In this document: positions 28,088-36,542 of the stretch, in pieces
How positions within the stretch are numbered: position 1 is the first letter of the stretch
Layout: every line of letters begins with the position of its first letter
Source of the DNA: Ruegeria halocynthiae
GTDB lineage: Bacteria; Pseudomonadota; Alphaproteobacteria; Rhodobacterales; Rhodobacteraceae
NCBI RefSeq assembly: GCF_000743705.1
Contig: NZ_JQEZ01000003.1
Span: 205,143 to 269,142, forward strand
Reading direction: 5' to 3'
Length of the DNA: 64,000 nucleotides
Position numbers and translations under genes: made by a program
Notes under the pieces: model-generated
Seen by the model: only the letters and a program-made list of their open reading frames with translations
What the model was told of the DNA's origin: nothing
Databases searched by the model: none

Positions 28088-29668
28088 ATGGTTATACGCA
28101 GACTCTATTATTTTCTGAGCTATGTGTGCCTGCCACTGACCCTGTTGTGGGGTTTTTTCTGGCCGCCAGCACATTGGTTGCTGATCGTTCTCATCCCTTA
28201 TGCGATTATCGGCCTCTATGATATGCTGACCACAAAACACAATGTGCTGAACAACTATCCTGTGTTGGGCCATTTCCGGTACATGCTGGAATTCGTCAGC
28301 CCGGAAATCCGGCAGTATTTCGTGGAAACCAACGAAAGCGGCCGTCCCTACAACCGGATTATTCGCGGGTTGGTTTACTCTCGCGCCAAGGGGCAGGTGG
28401 ATACGCAGGCCTTTGGCACGCAGTATGACATCATGACCGTCGGCTATCACCGGGCCAACCATTCACTGGCACCCAAGGAGGTCGCCGAAAGCGAAGAGCG
28501 CGTGATGCTGGGTGGGCCGCAATGCACACAGCCCTATAGTGCGTCGCGCCTGAATGTGTCCGCCATGAGTTTCGGTGCCCTCAGCGCCAATGCGATCCGG
28601 GCCCTGAACGGTGGGGCCAAGGACGGAGGTTTTGCGCATAACACCGGCGAGGGCGGTCTTTCCCCGCATCATTTGGCCGAAGGTGGCGATATTATCTGGC
28701 AGATCGGAACAGGGTACTTCGGTTGCCGCACGTCCGAGGGTGGCTTTGACAAGGATCTGTTCGCCGAAAAGGCCAGGAAGGATGTGGTCAAAGCGATCGA
28801 AATCAAACTGTCCCAAGGTGCGAAACCCTCGCATGGCGGGGTGCTGCCTGCGGCCAAGGTGGACGAAGAAATCGCGCACATCCGCGGTGTGCCCGAACAT
28901 CAGGACGTTATTTCCCCCCCCACCCATTCCGCCTTTGACGGCCCGACCGGGTTGCTGCATTTCGTGCAGCATCTGCGTGAAATGTCGGATGGCAAGCCCA
29001 TCGGGTTCAAACTGTGTATCGGCCGGCCGTCCGAGTTCATGGCGATCTGCAAAGCAATGCTGGAGACGGGTATTCTGCCTGACTTCATCACCATCGACGG
29101 TGCCGAAGGAGGCACGGGTGCGGCTCCGGTCGAATTTACCAATCGCTTGGGTATGCCCCTGAACGAGGCGTTGATTTTCGTCAACAACTGCCTGCGCGGC
29201 GTGGGTCTGCGTGACAAGATCCGCATAATATGTTCGGGCAAGGTGGCCACCGGATATGACATGGTCGAGAAATTCGCCCTGGGTGCGGATATGTGCAACG
29301 CAGCCCGGGCGATGATGTTCGCCGTGGGCTGTATCCAGGCCTTGCATTGCAACACAAACCGTTGCCCGTCGGGTGTGGCCACTCAGGACCCAATCCGGGG
29401 GCGCGCGGTGAACGTGCCGCAAAAACGTCAGCGCGTGCATCGCTATCATGACGCTACGCTGGAAAGCTTTCGCGAGCTTCTGGGCGCAATGGGCAAGGAA
29501 AAAGTATCCGAACTGCAGCCTGTCGATATTCGCCGCCGCACAGCGGATGAGAGCGAGCGATCCTATGCGGAACTCTACCCCTTTGTTGCAGAGGGCGCTT
29601 TTCTTTCGGCAGACATACCAGATCAGTTCGCCGCTGACTGGAAAATGGCGGCAGCAGACCGGTTCTGA
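28088..29668 (+). CDS. Membrane-anchored FMN-binding glutamate synthase-like protein
   Basis: A 526-aa protein related to the FMN domain of glutamate synthase (GltS/archaeal-type GltB). Two N-terminal hydrophobic segments (about 7-55: YYFLSYVCLPLTLLWGFFW and LLIVLIPYAIIGLY) probably anchor it to the inner membrane. The TIM-barrel domain (about 130-480) contains MSFGALSANAIRALNGGA, PSHGGVLPAAKV, DGAEGGTGAAP and CSGKVATGYDMVEK. The iron-sulfur-like stretch CNTNRCPSGVATQDP matches the 3Fe-4S region of glutamate synthase. There is no glutamine amidotransferase domain and no GltD gene nearby, so true glutamate synthase activity is doubtful. ATG at 28088 follows AGAGGAGAGCACGA. It is divergent from the crcB pair across 218 bp. 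Confidence 0.9.
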   Translation: MVIRRLYYFLSYVCLPLTLLWGFFWPPAHWLLIVLIPYAIIGLYDMLTTKHNVLNNYPVLGHFRYMLEFVSPEIRQYFVETNESGRPYNRIIRGLVYSRAKGQVDTQAFGTQYDIMTVGYHRANHSLAPKEVAESEERVMLGGPQCTQPYSASRLNVSAMSFGALSANAIRALNGGAKDGGFAHNTGEGGLSPHHLAEGGDIIWQIGTGYFGCRTSEGGFDKDLFAEKARKDVVKAIEIKLSQGAKPSHGGVLPAAKVDEEIAHIRGVPEHQDVISPPTHSAFDGPTGLLHFVQHLREMSDGKPIGFKLCIGRPSEFMAICKAMLETGILPDFITIDGAEGGTGAAPVEFTNRLGMPLNEALIFVNNCLRGVGLRDKIRIICSGKVATGYDMVEKFALGADMCNAARAMMFAVGCIQALHCNTNRCPSGVATQDPIRGRAVNVPQKRQRVHRYHDATLESFRELLGAMGKEKVSELQPVDIRRRTADESERSYAELYPFVAEGAFLSADIPDQFAADWKMAAADRF

Positions 29669-29723
29669 TTTTTTTCATGCCGTCGCCAAGGATTGACCAT
29701 TTCGATCCGTCTTACCAATTGTG

Positions 29724-30269
29724 ATGCGCATGAAGACATCGGATGAGGATCTGGCAAAAGCCGCCGCTAAGGGGGACGTGGATGCGTTCACCACGTTGCT
29801 GGCGCGTCATTATGATCGGGTCTATCGGCTGGCCTTCCGTCTGACAGGGCGGGCTGATCAGGCCGAAGATCTGACCCAGGACATCTGCGCGGCCTTGCCT
29901 GCCAAAATCGCGGGATTTCGGGCGCAGGCCAGATTCACGACCTGGCTGTACCGGGTGGTTGTCAACGCGGCCGAGGATGCCCGTCGCCGACACGCCAGCC
30001 ACAGTCGGGCTGCTGCCGGGTGGGGGGATGTCGAACAGATGCGCCGGGCCGAGGCGGCAGAAACGGCAGAGGCGATGGATTGGTTGCACCGCGCCATGCG
30101 ATCCCTGCCACAAGAATTGCAGGACACGCTGGCGCTGACCCTTGAGGACGAGATGACCCATGCCCAGGTCGCCGAAGTGCTGGGCGTTTCTGAGGGCACG
30201 GTATCGTGGCGAATGTCAGAAATCCGCAAACGCCTGCGTGCCCATCGGCAAGAGGAGCTGGCAGAATGA
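29724..30269 (+). CDS. ECF-type RNA polymerase sigma factor
   Basis: A 181-aa sigma-70-family protein with region 2 (DAFTTLLARHYDRVYRLAFR, DQAEDLTQDI, FTTWLYRVVVNAAED) and region 4 (LTLEDEMTHAQVAEVLGVSEGTVSWRMSEIRKRL). Several in-frame starts are close together (GTG 29721, ATG 29724, ATG 29730) and none has a clear ribosome site. Its stop overlaps the start of the VWA protein gene as ATGA, so the two are coupled. In comparable pairs the partner acts as anti-sigma factor; here the partner begins with a short cytoplasmic segment and one membrane helix, which fits that idea. Confidence 0.9.
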   Translation: MRMKTSDEDLAKAAAKGDVDAFTTLLARHYDRVYRLAFRLTGRADQAEDLTQDICAALPAKIAGFRAQARFTTWLYRVVVNAAEDARRRHASHSRAAAGWGDVEQMRRAEAAETAEAMDWLHRAMRSLPQELQDTLALTLEDEMTHAQVAEVLGVSEGTVSWRMSEIRKRLRAHRQEELAE

Positions 30270-32224
30270 CAGACGATCTTGAACAGTTGAAAACGCTGAT
30301 GGACGCGGCCACGCCTGCGTCGGATGCGCGGCGGCGGGCGGAAAATCTGGCTCTGGCCCGAAATAATTTCGCGCGCGCCCAAGGATCAGGCGACCAGATG
30401 CGTCCGACTGTTAAGCGAGGCCCGATAGCCCGCCTGACAGAAGGAGCGAAATCCATGTTGAATGCCCTCTCCCATCGCGGAGCGTTGACTGCGACCACTG
30501 CGATTGCCGCCGTGGCACTGGTGATGATCGTGCCGCAAACGCGGGATTATGTTGTGAATTCGAACGGTCGAACGCAAAGCCGGGTCACAGAGCCTCAGGT
30601 TCAGACAGCCGAAGCGGATCAGGATGCAGCCACGCTTGAGGAACCCGTCGTTGAAGCCCCGGTTGCAATTGAAGAGGCGATCACCTCTGAGCTGCCTTCG
30701 GCGCCATTGCCCAAACTACGTTCTTATGGCTTGGTGCCCGAGGGCGCAGCCCCGTCTGGTGATGCAAGCGCGGGATTATATGGCGCGACATCCGCGCCGG
30801 TTCAGCGCGACTTTCAAGCTGAGCCAGAGCAGAATACCGAGGCATTTGCCAACGCCGATACCAATCTATTGAAGATCACTGCCAATGACCCGGTTTCGAC
30901 TTTCTCGATTGATGTCGATACCGCATCCTATTCGATTGTCCGGTCTTCGCTGATGCGTGGCCAGTTGCCGCCCAAGGATGCCGTCCGGATCGAAGAGATG
31001 GTGAATTACTTCCCTTACTCTTACCCGGCGCCCCAGGGGGATGCGCCGTTCCGCCCGACCATCACGGTTACGCCGACCCCGTGGAATACGGGCACGCAGC
31101 TTGTTCATATCGGCGTTCAGGGCGCGTTGCCGCAGGTCGAAGACCGCCCGCCACTGAACTTGGTGTTTCTGATCGACACCTCCGGTTCGATGCAGGACGC
31201 CAACAAGCTGCCGCTGCTTAAGCAATCCTTCCGCCTGATGCTTTCCGAGTTGAGGCCCGAAGATCAGGTCTCGATTGTCACCTACGCAGGCAGCGCCGGT
31301 CAGGTTCTGGAGCCCACGTCAGCCTTGGACCGCAGCAAAATTCTGTCCGCACTGGACCAGTTAGAGGCCGGAGGGTCAACAGCCGGGCAGGCCGGTTTGC
31401 AACAGGCCTATCAGGTTGCTGAAAACATGGCCGCAGATGGGGAAGTGACGCGAGTGATCCTGGCGACGGATGGTGATTTCAACGTTGGCCTGTCGGACCC
31501 GGATGCGCTGAAAGACTTCATCTCTCGCAAACGCGACAGCGGTACGTTCCTAAGCGTGCTGGGCTTTGGTCGGGGCAATCTGGATGACGCGGCAATGCAG
31601 GCGCTGGCGCAGAACGGGAACGGGCAGGCCGCCTATATCGACACGCTGGGAGAGGCGCGCAAAGTGCTGGTCGATCAGCTAACGGGCGCACTGTTTCCAA
31701 TAGCCAATGACGTCAAGATACAGGTTGAATTCAATCCGGCGCAAATCGCCGAATACCGCCTGATCGGGTATGAAACCCGCGCGCTGCGGCGTGAGGATTT
31801 CAGCAACGACAAAGTGGACGCAGGCGATATCGGGGCGGGTCACACCGTCACTGCCATTTACGAGGTCACCCCGGTAGGTTCGGACGCGATCCGGAATGGC
31901 CCACTGCGTTACGCGCAACAGCCGGGTTCGGATGGGGCCGAGGAAATTGGGTATTTCAAGCTACGTTACAAAGCCCCCGATGCGGACCAAAGCCAGCTGA
32001 TCGAACAGCCGATCCTGCCTGCGCAGGGCGAGGTGTCGGATGATGTTCGGTTTTCCTATGCAATCGCGGGTTTCGGGCAAGCGTTGCGCGGGGGTGAGTA
32101 TCTGGTGGATTGGTCATATGAGGACGCGATTGAACTGGCCACTTCATCCCGGGCGGCCGATCCGTTCGGCTATCGGTCCGAGGCCATCACTCTGATGCGA
32201 CTTGCCGCGTCGCTTGCCCAATGA
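30266..32224 (+). CDS. YfbK-like VWA-domain membrane protein, possible anti-sigma partner
   Basis: A 652-aa protein. Residues 1-80 are hydrophilic and probably cytoplasmic, and one helix follows at about 85-105 (ATTAIAAVALVMIVP). A Pro/Glu/Ala-rich linker leads to a YfbK-type region: a VWF-like N-terminal block (STFSIDVDTASYSIVRSSLM), then a VWA domain with an intact MIDAS (FLIDTSGSMQ; ATDGDFN), and a C-terminal DUF3520-like part. The MIDAS binds a divalent metal and mediates protein contacts. E. coli YfbK lacks the sigma-linked cytoplasmic head. The ATG overlaps the sigma stop and follows AGAGGAGCTGGCAGA. The anti-sigma role is inferred from gene order and topology. Confidence 0.85.
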   Translation: MTDDLEQLKTLMDAATPASDARRRAENLALARNNFARAQGSGDQMRPTVKRGPIARLTEGAKSMLNALSHRGALTATTAIAAVALVMIVPQTRDYVVNSNGRTQSRVTEPQVQTAEADQDAATLEEPVVEAPVAIEEAITSELPSAPLPKLRSYGLVPEGAAPSGDASAGLYGATSAPVQRDFQAEPEQNTEAFANADTNLLKITANDPVSTFSIDVDTASYSIVRSSLMRGQLPPKDAVRIEEMVNYFPYSYPAPQGDAPFRPTITVTPTPWNTGTQLVHIGVQGALPQVEDRPPLNLVFLIDTSGSMQDANKLPLLKQSFRLMLSELRPEDQVSIVTYAGSAGQVLEPTSALDRSKILSALDQLEAGGSTAGQAGLQQAYQVAENMAADGEVTRVILATDGDFNVGLSDPDALKDFISRKRDSGTFLSVLGFGRGNLDDAAMQALAQNGNGQAAYIDTLGEARKVLVDQLTGALFPIANDVKIQVEFNPAQIAEYRLIGYETRALRREDFSNDKVDAGDIGAGHTVTAIYEVTPVGSDAIRNGPLRYAQQPGSDGAEEIGYFKLRYKAPDADQSQLIEQPILPAQGEVSDDVRFSYAIAGFGQALRGGEYLVDWSYEDAIELATSSRAADPFGYRSEAITLMRLAASLAQ

Positions 32225-32271
32225 CGCCTGTATCGGGCGCAGCTGTCATGCTGCGCCCACAGGTCATCGGA

Positions 32272-32922
32272 TCAATACGATCTTGGGTTGTTGGCTGTGT
32301 GCGTGTGTATTTTTCGAATGCTCCATTCCACGGCGTCTCGCATGGTCTTTCCCAATGCGTCGTCAAACGCGGTGACCAGATCAGGGGTCTGATCACTGGC
32401 GGCGAGGATGCTTTCCTGGAATGAGCTTGAGGCGATGATCTTGTCTTCAATCTCGTCAATGATCTTGATGTTCATGCGAACTTCGACCCGTACGGTCGAC
32501 GACGTTCCGGTGTTGTTGACCACCATTCCCTGAAATTCGCGCAAATCTGGCACAATCACGTAATCAGCACGTAGACCAACAGTAGACCGACCCACAGCGG
32601 CCACCTTGCCGCTGTTTTCATAGCTTTCGACCATCAATGTTTGCACAATCAACGGCGCCCGATCGACCCACCGTGCCCGGGATAGGTATTGCACCTGCAA
32701 CGGTGTTGGCTGCACAGCTATCTGGTCGGTGTTGACCGCGGCTGTTGCCGTAGGTTCCTGTACGACGATTTGTTTTTGAACGCGTGGCAATGTCGACGAA
32801 AACGTGCTTTTCGGCGTCAACAGGTACAGGTCATTCGGTTTTGAGGCCTGCCTAAGCGTTTCCAGCCCGGTACAGCCCGTGATGGTTGAAACAGCCAGAG
32901 CCGCAAGTAAAAGCCGTATCAT
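32272..32922 (-). CDS. ABC-type transport auxiliary lipoprotein (PqiC/LptE-like, PF03886 type)
   Basis: A 216-aa lipoprotein: signal peptide MIRLLLAALAVSTITGC with the lipobox ITGC (Cys17). The mature part resembles ABC_trans_aux proteins (DLYLLTPKSTFS, then VQYLSRARWVDRAPLIVQTLMVESYENSG), which accompany MCE-type lipid transport systems and sit at the inner face of the outer membrane (PqiC in E. coli). It is the last gene of the permease-ATPase-MCE operon, and its start overlaps the MCE gene stop by four bases. It likely takes the outer-membrane role that MlaA has in the E. coli Mla system. Confidence 0.88.
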   Translation of the reverse strand: MIRLLLAALAVSTITGCTGLETLRQASKPNDLYLLTPKSTFSSTLPRVQKQIVVQEPTATAAVNTDQIAVQPTPLQVQYLSRARWVDRAPLIVQTLMVESYENSGKVAAVGRSTVGLRADYVIVPDLREFQGMVVNNTGTSSTVRVEVRMNIKIIDEIEDKIIASSSFQESILAASDQTPDLVTAFDDALGKTMRDAVEWSIRKIHTHTANNPRSY

Positions 32923-34235
32923 TGGCGGAACTCCGATGCTTGTGTTCCCAAAAGAAAGCGCGCGGGGTCACGTTCGACGCGGTCCACCAACCGGTCCAGA
33001 TTGATAACCAGGCGCTGGGATTCCTCGATGAAGCGTGTGAACTGCGGCAGGCCGACACGCATGAAATCTGACAGCTGACGCCGGTTCTCCTGAACAATTC
33101 CGTCGATTGTGGCCAGCAGGTCCGAGGCGGATTTGGATGCGCTGAGGATATCGCTGGAAATCGCATCCAGCCGTTCCGTGACCTGTTTGACAGTTGTGGC
33201 GACCTGATTGGCCGCATTCCGAATGTCGGTGACCACTGCGCCGACGTCTTCGTTTATGACACGATCAGCCGAGTCAAACGCCCGCTCTGCGGATTGTAAT
33301 GTGCCTTTTGCAGTTTCCATCGCCCCTGTGATTGACCCAAGCGTCTTGTTGGCATTCAGGAAGGTTTCGGTAATGGTTGCCAGCGCCACGCTGCCCTCGT
33401 TGGATAGGCCGGTCACGTTTTCGGCCAGCTGTGACGCCCGGTCGATAAAGGGCTTCACATCCTGCTCAATAACTTGGTCGACGGTTTCAATTGTGCCCCT
33501 TGCGCTGGTCAGGGCGGTGGTCGCGGTTTCGGAAGCCGTCTTAATGCTTTTAAGGGTGTCCGTACCGGTTGTCAGAGTGGTCTCGGCCGTATCCGCCAGT
33601 TGATCCAGCCGGCTGGTAAAGTCACCGATTTTTTTGGCTGCGCCACCCAAATCCGACGAAAGGCCTTCGAAATCTGTCAGTGTTTTGTCCAACCGACCTG
33701 ATGCAGAGGCAAGGTTGTCCAGAATATCGCTGACGGCTTTGCGGTTCTTGTCGTCGACAACGGAATTGAGGTTTTCGAGCAGGGTAACCGCCTCATCCAG
33801 CACTTTTGGGGCGCCTTCAAACAGCGATTGAATGGTGCTGCGTTTGCTTTTTATCACGCTGTCCTGCGGCAGTTTTTTACCCTTGGACGAACCACCGGAT
33901 AATTCCACATAGCTGACCCCTGTAACGCCAAGGGATTGCAGCTGGGCGATCGTTTCTTCGGTCACGGGGATATCGGCGTCTACTTCAAGTTTTACGCGTA
34001 CTTTTGAGGGGTCGTCATCATCCAGCCTCAGGGAAATGACCTGCCCGACGGGCAAACCATTGTAACTGACGCCGCCAGCAGCTGACAGGCCCGACACGTT
34101 GTCGAACAGAACGTCGTAATAGGCGTACTGCCGCGATACCTCGAATTTCGCCAGCCATAGGAAAAAGCCGAACGCCCCGAGGATACCCGCAAGGGTGAAT
34201 GCGCCGATCAGGATGTAATTTGCCCGGGTTTCCAT
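32919..34235 (-). CDS. MCE-domain lipid-transport protein (MlaD/PqiB-like)
   Basis: A 438-aa protein with one N-terminal membrane helix (YILIGAFTLAGILGAFGFFLWL) and an MCE domain at about 38-120 (YDVLFDNVSGLSAAGGVSYNGLPVGQVISLRL). A long helical part at about 150-400 has heptad-like Leu/Ala spacing and Thr/Ala repeats. It is longer than E. coli MlaD (183 aa). The extended C-terminal helices may form a tube across the periplasm as in LetB/PqiB/Mce1, which is an inference. It lies between the ATPase gene (5-bp gap) and the lipoprotein gene (4-bp overlap) and should carry phospholipids between the membranes. Confidence 0.92.
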   Translation of the reverse strand: METRANYILIGAFTLAGILGAFGFFLWLAKFEVSRQYAYYDVLFDNVSGLSAAGGVSYNGLPVGQVISLRLDDDDPSKVRVKLEVDADIPVTEETIAQLQSLGVTGVSYVELSGGSSKGKKLPQDSVIKSKRSTIQSLFEGAPKVLDEAVTLLENLNSVVDDKNRKAVSDILDNLASASGRLDKTLTDFEGLSSDLGGAAKKIGDFTSRLDQLADTAETTLTTGTDTLKSIKTASETATTALTSARGTIETVDQVIEQDVKPFIDRASQLAENVTGLSNEGSVALATITETFLNANKTLGSITGAMETAKGTLQSAERAFDSADRVINEDVGAVVTDIRNAANQVATTVKQVTERLDAISSDILSASKSASDLLATIDGIVQENRRQLSDFMRVGLPQFTRFIEESQRLVINLDRLVDRVERDPARFLLGTQASEFRQ

Positions 34236-34240
34236 AGCCT

Positions 34241-35056
34241 CTACCTATCCTGCCCCTTCTCTTGCGCCGCACGCGCCCGGGGGCCAGTGAAATATTCCTG
34301 CACCCAAGGATGATCGACTTTGGTCATTTCTTCAATCGGACCTTCAACCAGCACGCGTTTTTCTGCAAGCACTGCGACGCGATCGCAAATCGCATAGAGG
34401 CTGTCCAGATCATGCGTGACCATAAAGACCGTTAGGCCAAGGGCGTGCTGCAACTCGCCAATCAGTTCGTCATAAGCGGCGGCCCCGATCGGGTCCAGGC
34501 CAGCGGTCGGCTCGTCCAGAAATACAATTTCGGGGTCCAAAGCCAGCGCGCGGGCAAGGGCTGCCCGTTTACGCATCCCGCCCGACAACTCTGACGGGAA
34601 CTTGCCGCAGCTTAGCTGAGGCAACCCAACCAGGCTGATTTTCAGGCTTCCAAGCGCCTGCATCAGGCTTTCGCTGATCTTCGTGTGTTCGCGCAGCGGT
34701 GCCATGACGTTCTGCAAAACAGTCAGCGACGAAAACAGCGCCCCATCCTGAAACGCCACGCCCCAGTGTCGTTCGATCCGGCGTCTTTCCTGCTCGGGGC
34801 CGTTCAGGACATCAACACCCAGCACGTCGATACTGCCTGCGGCAGGTTTGTTCAGCCCTACGATAGTGCGCAACAGAACAGACTTCCCCGTGCCCGAACC
34901 GCCGACAATCCCCAATACCTCACCGCGCCAAACATCGAGGTTCAGGTCCTGATGCACGACCTGCGGACCGAACTGGTTCGTCAAATTGCGAACGCGGATC
35001 ACGGCCTCACGCTGTGCGTCGGCACTGGCCTCCGGTTGCAGCGCTGTTCCCTCCAC
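34241..35056 (-). CDS. Lipid-transport ABC ATP-binding protein (MlaF-like)
   Basis: A 271-aa ABC ATPase with Walker A GGSGTGKS near residue 53, signature SGGMRKRAALARALALDP, Walker B IVFLDEPTAGLDP and the switch His in VTHD. The LSGGMRKR form and the C-terminal GPIEEM-HPWVQEYF segment are typical of MlaF. It energises the MlaE-type permease encoded just upstream. The start is GTG at 35056 preceded by GGGGG; the permease stop is one base away, implying coupled translation. Confidence 0.94.
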   Translation of the reverse strand: MEGTALQPEASADAQREAVIRVRNLTNQFGPQVVHQDLNLDVWRGEVLGIVGGSGTGKSVLLRTIVGLNKPAAGSIDVLGVDVLNGPEQERRRIERHWGVAFQDGALFSSLTVLQNVMAPLREHTKISESLMQALGSLKISLVGLPQLSCGKFPSELSGGMRKRAALARALALDPEIVFLDEPTAGLDPIGAAAYDELIGELQHALGLTVFMVTHDLDSLYAICDRVAVLAEKRVLVEGPIEEMTKVDHPWVQEYFTGPRARAAQEKGQDR

Positions 35057-35057
35057 G

Positions 35058-36182
35058 TCAGACCCCCATCACCGAGAAGAAGATCGAGAACAGAGCATCC
35101 AGCATAATAACCATAAAGATGGATTGAACCACCGATGCGGTCGTTCGCTGACCCACACTTTGGGCCGAGCCTTTGACCTGCATTGCCTGCCAACAGGCGA
35201 TGACGCCGATAACCAGCGCAAAAAACGGTGCCTTGATCATCCCGATGGCCAATTGCCAGATGCCGGTATTCTCTTTCAGCCGCGTGACAAACATGCCGGG
35301 GCTGACGCCCAGGTCGATCCAGCTCATTAATCCGCCGCCAAGCAGGCCTGCGATATCGGCGATAAAGCCAAGGATCGGAAGGGTGATCAGCAGGGCCACA
35401 ACACGCGGGATCACCAGAACCTCGATCGGGTCCAGGCCCAAGGTTCGCATGGCGTCGATTTCTTCCTGAACCTTCATCGAACCGATGGACGCGGTGAAGG
35501 CCGATCCGGATCGACCCGCAACAATGATGGCGGTCAGCAGGATGCCCAATTCACGCAGGACCGAGATCGAGATCAGCTCGACCACAAAAATCTCGGCTCC
35601 GAATTGTTTCAGCTGGGTGGCACCCTGAAAAGCCAAAACAACCCCGATCAGAAACCCCATCAACGCGACAATCGGGATGGCTTTGAAGCCCGTCTCCTCC
35701 ATCTGGGATACCAGCGCGGCACGTCGCAGGCGCCAGGGCATCACAATGGTGCGGACAAGCCGATGTAATGTCAGGCCCAAAAACCCAAGAACAGAGAGCG
35801 TGTCTTTCCAGGCACCAACTGTCTTAGCGCCAACGCTTGCAACCCAATCGACGAAACTGCGGCGATCGGGTACGGAACCCGGTTTGTCCGGTATGTTGTG
35901 CGAGACTGTTTCGATCAGAGCCGACTGCGCAGGCGTCAGGCCCAGAAATTGTACATCTGCGCCTGCGTTTTTCACACGATGGGCCAAGTCGGCAACCAGC
36001 CAGGCGCCACCGGTATCCAGCGACTCGATCCCGGTCAGATCAAGGACGACATTCTTGCTGTCGGGCGTGTAGGTCGCAAAGTCATCCTCAACGCTGGCCA
36101 GTGACTGCGTCACCAGTTCACCCGCAATGCGCAGGCGAATGCCATCAGAGTCGGGATCAGAGGTAATCGTCGGCTGCGTCAT
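35058..36182 (-). CDS. MlaE-family permease with N-terminal STAS domain
   Basis: A 374-aa inner-membrane protein. Residues 1-105 are a STAS domain (VVLDLTGIESLDTGGAWLVADLA), equivalent to a fused MlaB. The MlaE permease domain (about 120-374) has FKAIPIVALMGFLIGVVLAFQ, LRELGILLTAIIVAGRSGSA, and EIDAMRTLGLDPIEVLVIPR. It forms the transmembrane part of the MCE lipid transporter. ATG at 36182 begins the operon. E. coli has MlaB as a separate protein; the fused form occurs in many proteobacteria. The divergent neighbour is a sulfatase-family gene 360 bp away. Confidence 0.93.
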   Translation of the reverse strand: MTQPTITSDPDSDGIRLRIAGELVTQSLASVEDDFATYTPDSKNVVLDLTGIESLDTGGAWLVADLAHRVKNAGADVQFLGLTPAQSALIETVSHNIPDKPGSVPDRRSFVDWVASVGAKTVGAWKDTLSVLGFLGLTLHRLVRTIVMPWRLRRAALVSQMEETGFKAIPIVALMGFLIGVVLAFQGATQLKQFGAEIFVVELISISVLRELGILLTAIIVAGRSGSAFTASIGSMKVQEEIDAMRTLGLDPIEVLVIPRVVALLITLPILGFIADIAGLLGGGLMSWIDLGVSPGMFVTRLKENTGIWQLAIGMIKAPFFALVIGVIACWQAMQVKGSAQSVGQRTTASVVQSIFMVIMLDALFSIFFSVMGV

Positions 36183-36542
36183 GGGCGTATGTGATGTGAA
36201 ACAGACAGGTGCTGCAACGGGTTTTTACGAACCGGCAGGGATTTGTTGCCGCACAATGGCGTTGGGGTGACAATATCGCAGGGCGGGGCGGTTGGAGAGG
36301 GCGTAAATGACCGGAAATGGTTGTTTCAAATAGTCTAATTTCTGTTTTTGACTGAACACGACGGATCAGATCTGGTGACTGGAAATGCCCGGATTGACCT
36401 TGGTCGCAGCCAAGCAGGACGGGTCAGAATCCAGGGTGCGGCACGAGGTTTGGTGCAGGGCCTGACTAACCTGTTGCAAGGGCAAGGGAACCGGGACACA
36501 GTCCACAACTGAATCCACTATTGCGGAATCGAGGGGGGCGAC
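36183..36542. promoter_or_regulatory. Divergent region between the Mla-like operon and the sulfatase gene
   Basis: A 360-base region with no supported gene. It should contain promoters for both sides. I see a GAGGGG ribosome site at 36531-36536 for the sulfatase gene but could not define promoter boxes or a convincing operator. Confidence 0.5.

Noticed and set aside
28463..29449. Minus-strand frame opposite the glutamate-synthase-like gene
   Set aside because: No family resemblance; the plus-strand gene explains the coding signal.
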